From: Methylotenera_A sp046594885
GTDB lineage: Bacteria; Pseudomonadota; Gammaproteobacteria; Burkholderiales; Methylophilaceae
Assembly: GCA_046594885.1 (NCBI GenBank)
Contig: JBKJRD010000095.1
Location: 6,405-70,404, forward strand
Length of the DNA stretch: 64,000 nucleotides
Reading direction: 5' to 3'
Of the stretch, positions 62,807-64,000 are shown one piece after another. The notes under the pieces are model-generated. The model did not search any database, was not told the DNA's origin, and saw nothing but the letters and a program-made list of their open reading frames with translations. Numbering within the stretch: position 1 is the first letter of the stretch; each line of letters starts with the position of its first letter. Both the position numbers and the translations under genes were made by a program.

Positions 62807-63467
62807 GTGTATGCCAGCCATTTTCCATGAGCATTTCGGATAACGGTTTTTCTATGTTCCAACCAGTTTCAACCAACATGGGTTGTTTATAAAAACTGGC
62901 CACGTGGCCCAAGCATAATACCGCATTCGGTTTTGCATCTGCTGGCATATTTAATAATTGCGCCAATTCAACTGGATCAAACAAACTCACCCAGCCTAAA
63001 CCTAAACCTTCTGCACGCGCAGCTAGCCACATATTTTGAATGGCGCAACTCACCGACGCAATATCCATCTCTGGCAAGGTGCGCCGACCAAATATATTGG
63101 CATCGCGCTTATCACAAAGCGCTGCAACTAATAATTCGCCACATTCTAAAATGCCTTCCACCTTTAAGCGCAAAAATTCGGCCATGCGCGCAGTTGTTTC
63201 GTATTCGCCAATCGCCTGCGCATTCTTAATGCGCTCTGCATCTACTTGTTTGTGAATCGCTTGGCGTAATGTGATATCGGTGATACGCATAAATCGCCAC
63301 GGTTGCATTAGGCCAACGCTCGGTGCGTGATGCGCTGCTTGCAAAATTTTCTGCAAGATGCACTTGTCTACTGGCATTGGCAAAAAATGCCGCATATCGC
63401 GTCGTTCGGCAATCACTTTATAAATGGCTGCTTGTTCTGTTGATGTATATGCGTGATGATGATGCAT
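62793..63467 (-). CDS. bluB: 5,6-dimethylbenzimidazole synthase BluB
   Basis: Oxygen-dependent nitroreductase-fold enzyme (224 aa) that fragments FMNH2 to dimethylbenzimidazole, the lower base of cobalamin. Motifs: ERRDMRHFLPMPVD at the start, AAHHAPSVGLMQPWRFMRI and AEGLGLGWVSLFDP, with typical length. The N terminus MHHHHAY is unusually His-rich. It starts a leftward bluB-cobU-S4 gene run and supplies the substrate of CobT. Its presence indicates the organism can make DMB aerobically. Confidence 0.93.
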   Translation of the reverse strand: MHHHHAYTSTEQAAIYKVIAERRDMRHFLPMPVDKCILQKILQAAHHAPSVGLMQPWRFMRITDITLRQAIHKQVDAERIKNAQAIGEYETTARMAEFLRLKVEGILECGELLVAALCDKRDANIFGRRTLPEMDIASVSCAIQNMWLAARAEGLGLGWVSLFDPVELAQLLNMPADAKPNAVLCLGHVASFYKQPMLVETGWNIEKPLSEMLMENGWHTHAEK

Positions 63468-63493
63468 AGCGATGATGAATAGGTTTTTGGCGT

Positions 63494-63521
63494 AAAAAAG
63501 CCGCTCATTTCAAGCGGCTTA
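63494..63521 (-). terminator. Terminator of the upstream membrane-protein gene
   Basis: Read leftward, AAGCCGCT and AGCGGCTT pair around a short loop and run into a U-tract. It lies 15 nt beyond the stop of the gene at 63536. Confidence 0.85.
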
Positions 63522-63535
63522 AGTGATTAATAAGC

Positions 63536-64000
63536 TTATGTTTTAGATAATTGCACAGACTTAACACCACGAAACAGGGCAAAACCAAACCATACCAGCG
63601 CAAAGTACATGGCCGAAAAACCCATCCAGTTTGGCCAATATTCCCAACCATGTTGCATCGATTCGATTAAGCCCTGTGCAGGAAAGCGCCCAGAAAATAA
63701 ATAATAAGTTTGAGTAGAAATCATAAAAGCAATCAATGTGCTACTAAAACCCACTAACATATAAGTAGAAACGGCTTTCATGTTGGGCGCAAAAACGTCT
63801 CGTTGCTGACTTAACCACAAACCGCCTAACCACATCGCGCCATAAGCAGGAATCAAACCCCAATAGCCATCGGTTAAGCAAAACCCTTGCGCGGGGTCAA
63901 ACGCTGCCGCGCCAAAATCAATGACCGTGGCTAAAACAAAAAATGCCATAAACCAGGTTGCGCGTTTTAAGTATAAACCACCTAGTAAAAATAATACCAA
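63536..64000 (-). CDS. Membrane protein of unknown function, partial
   Basis: The frame runs off the right edge, so the N terminus is missing or the first codon lies at the edge. The visible 154 residues have about four hydrophobic segments (LFLLGGLYL, WFMAFFVLATVIDFG, YMLVGFSSTLIAFM, MYFALVWFGFALF) and loops rich in Trp and Tyr (DGYWGLIPAYGAMWLGGLWL, YYLFSGRFPAQGL). I do not recognise the family. Its place next to bluB hints at cobalt or corrinoid uptake, but the sequence does not prove it. Confidence 0.6.
   Translation of the reverse strand: MVLFLLGGLYLKRATWFMAFFVLATVIDFGAAAFDPAQGFCLTDGYWGLIPAYGAMWLGGLWLSQQRDVFAPNMKAVSTYMLVGFSSTLIAFMISTQTYYLFSGRFPAQGLIESMQHGWEYWPNWMGFSAMYFALVWFGFALFRGVKSVQLSKT

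Overview
The window looks like chromosomal DNA of a low-GC betaproteobacterium. The best fit is the Methylophilaceae (Methylotenera-like methylotrophs), inferred from gene content and order: pepA-holC, divergent lptF-lptG, an ECF sigma/DUF3619/DUF3106 set, a PP0621-type zinc-ribbon gene before pilS-pilR, DUF3108 beside purM, and a cobT-cobS-cobC plus bluB-cobU cobalamin block. The genus is an inference; no rRNA or phylogenetic marker could be compared. No phage, insertion sequence, integron or CRISPR array was seen. Most of the region is conserved core genome, with a few accessory blocks.

Layout. 1-4.4 kb: 3' end of ttcA, topA, and a convergent D-Ala-D-Ala endopeptidase (pbpG) sharing a terminator with topA. 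4.6-10.8 kb: gcvH; a leftward pepA-holC-coiled-coil gene operon; rightward lptF-lptG; an RDD membrane protein. 10.8-16 kb: leftward sigma factor, putative anti-sigma (DUF3619) and DUF3106; then the rightward zinc-ribbon gene, pilS and pilR. 16-22 kb: Ca2+/cation exchanger, ampD and a two-gene RND efflux pump. 22-30.8 kb: GNAT, dicarboxylate symporter, rsmB, DUF3108, purM, then PerM-like permease, hda and an FAD oxidoreductase. 30.7-35 kb: M48 peptidase-soxY-soxZ, moaC, and an SPFH-NfeD pair. 35-38 kb: two translationally coupled photolyase/cryptochrome-family genes. 38-42.5 kb: valS with an in-frame minisatellite, a BFD-like 2Fe-2S protein, and a rhodanese-tusA-dsrE2 sulfur-relay operon. 42.7-52.6 kb: accessory region with small secreted repeat proteins, a methyltransferase, a haem-oxygenase-like diiron protein, an alcohol dehydrogenase, a frameshifted CHASE-PAS-GAF-GGDEF-EAL gene and orphan genes. 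52.7-58.3 kb: PaoABC-type periplasmic molybdenum aldehyde oxidoreductase with its XdhC chaperone and a MocA-type cytidylyltransferase. 58.4-64 kb: tRNA-Phe, a LysM/BON protein, a small lipoprotein, and the late cobalamin genes (cobT, cobS, cobC; bluB and a broken cobU).

How the genes work together. moaC, the MocA-like protein, XdhC and PaoABC form a molybdenum-cofactor-dependent aldehyde-oxidation module. BluB makes dimethylbenzimidazole and CobT, CobC, CobS and CobU assemble the nucleotide loop of cobalamin, but CobU is interrupted here. SoxYZ, the rhodanese, TusA and DsrE2 point to sulfur-carrier chemistry. LptFG, PbpG, AmpD, the LysM protein, the M48 peptidase and the RND pump are envelope functions.

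The observations I rate highest: (1) the coupled photolyase-like pair at 35.2-38.0 kb, where the second protein begins directly with the FAD-binding helical domain and ends with what looks like an alpha/beta antenna-type domain, a circular-permutation-like order; (2) a perfect 23-bp inverted duplication that breaks cobU; (3) four 30-nt repeats inside valS; (4) an 18-bp perfect palindrome upstream of the pao operon; (5) recurrent intergenic hairpins built from GTTAAGT/ACTTAAC.
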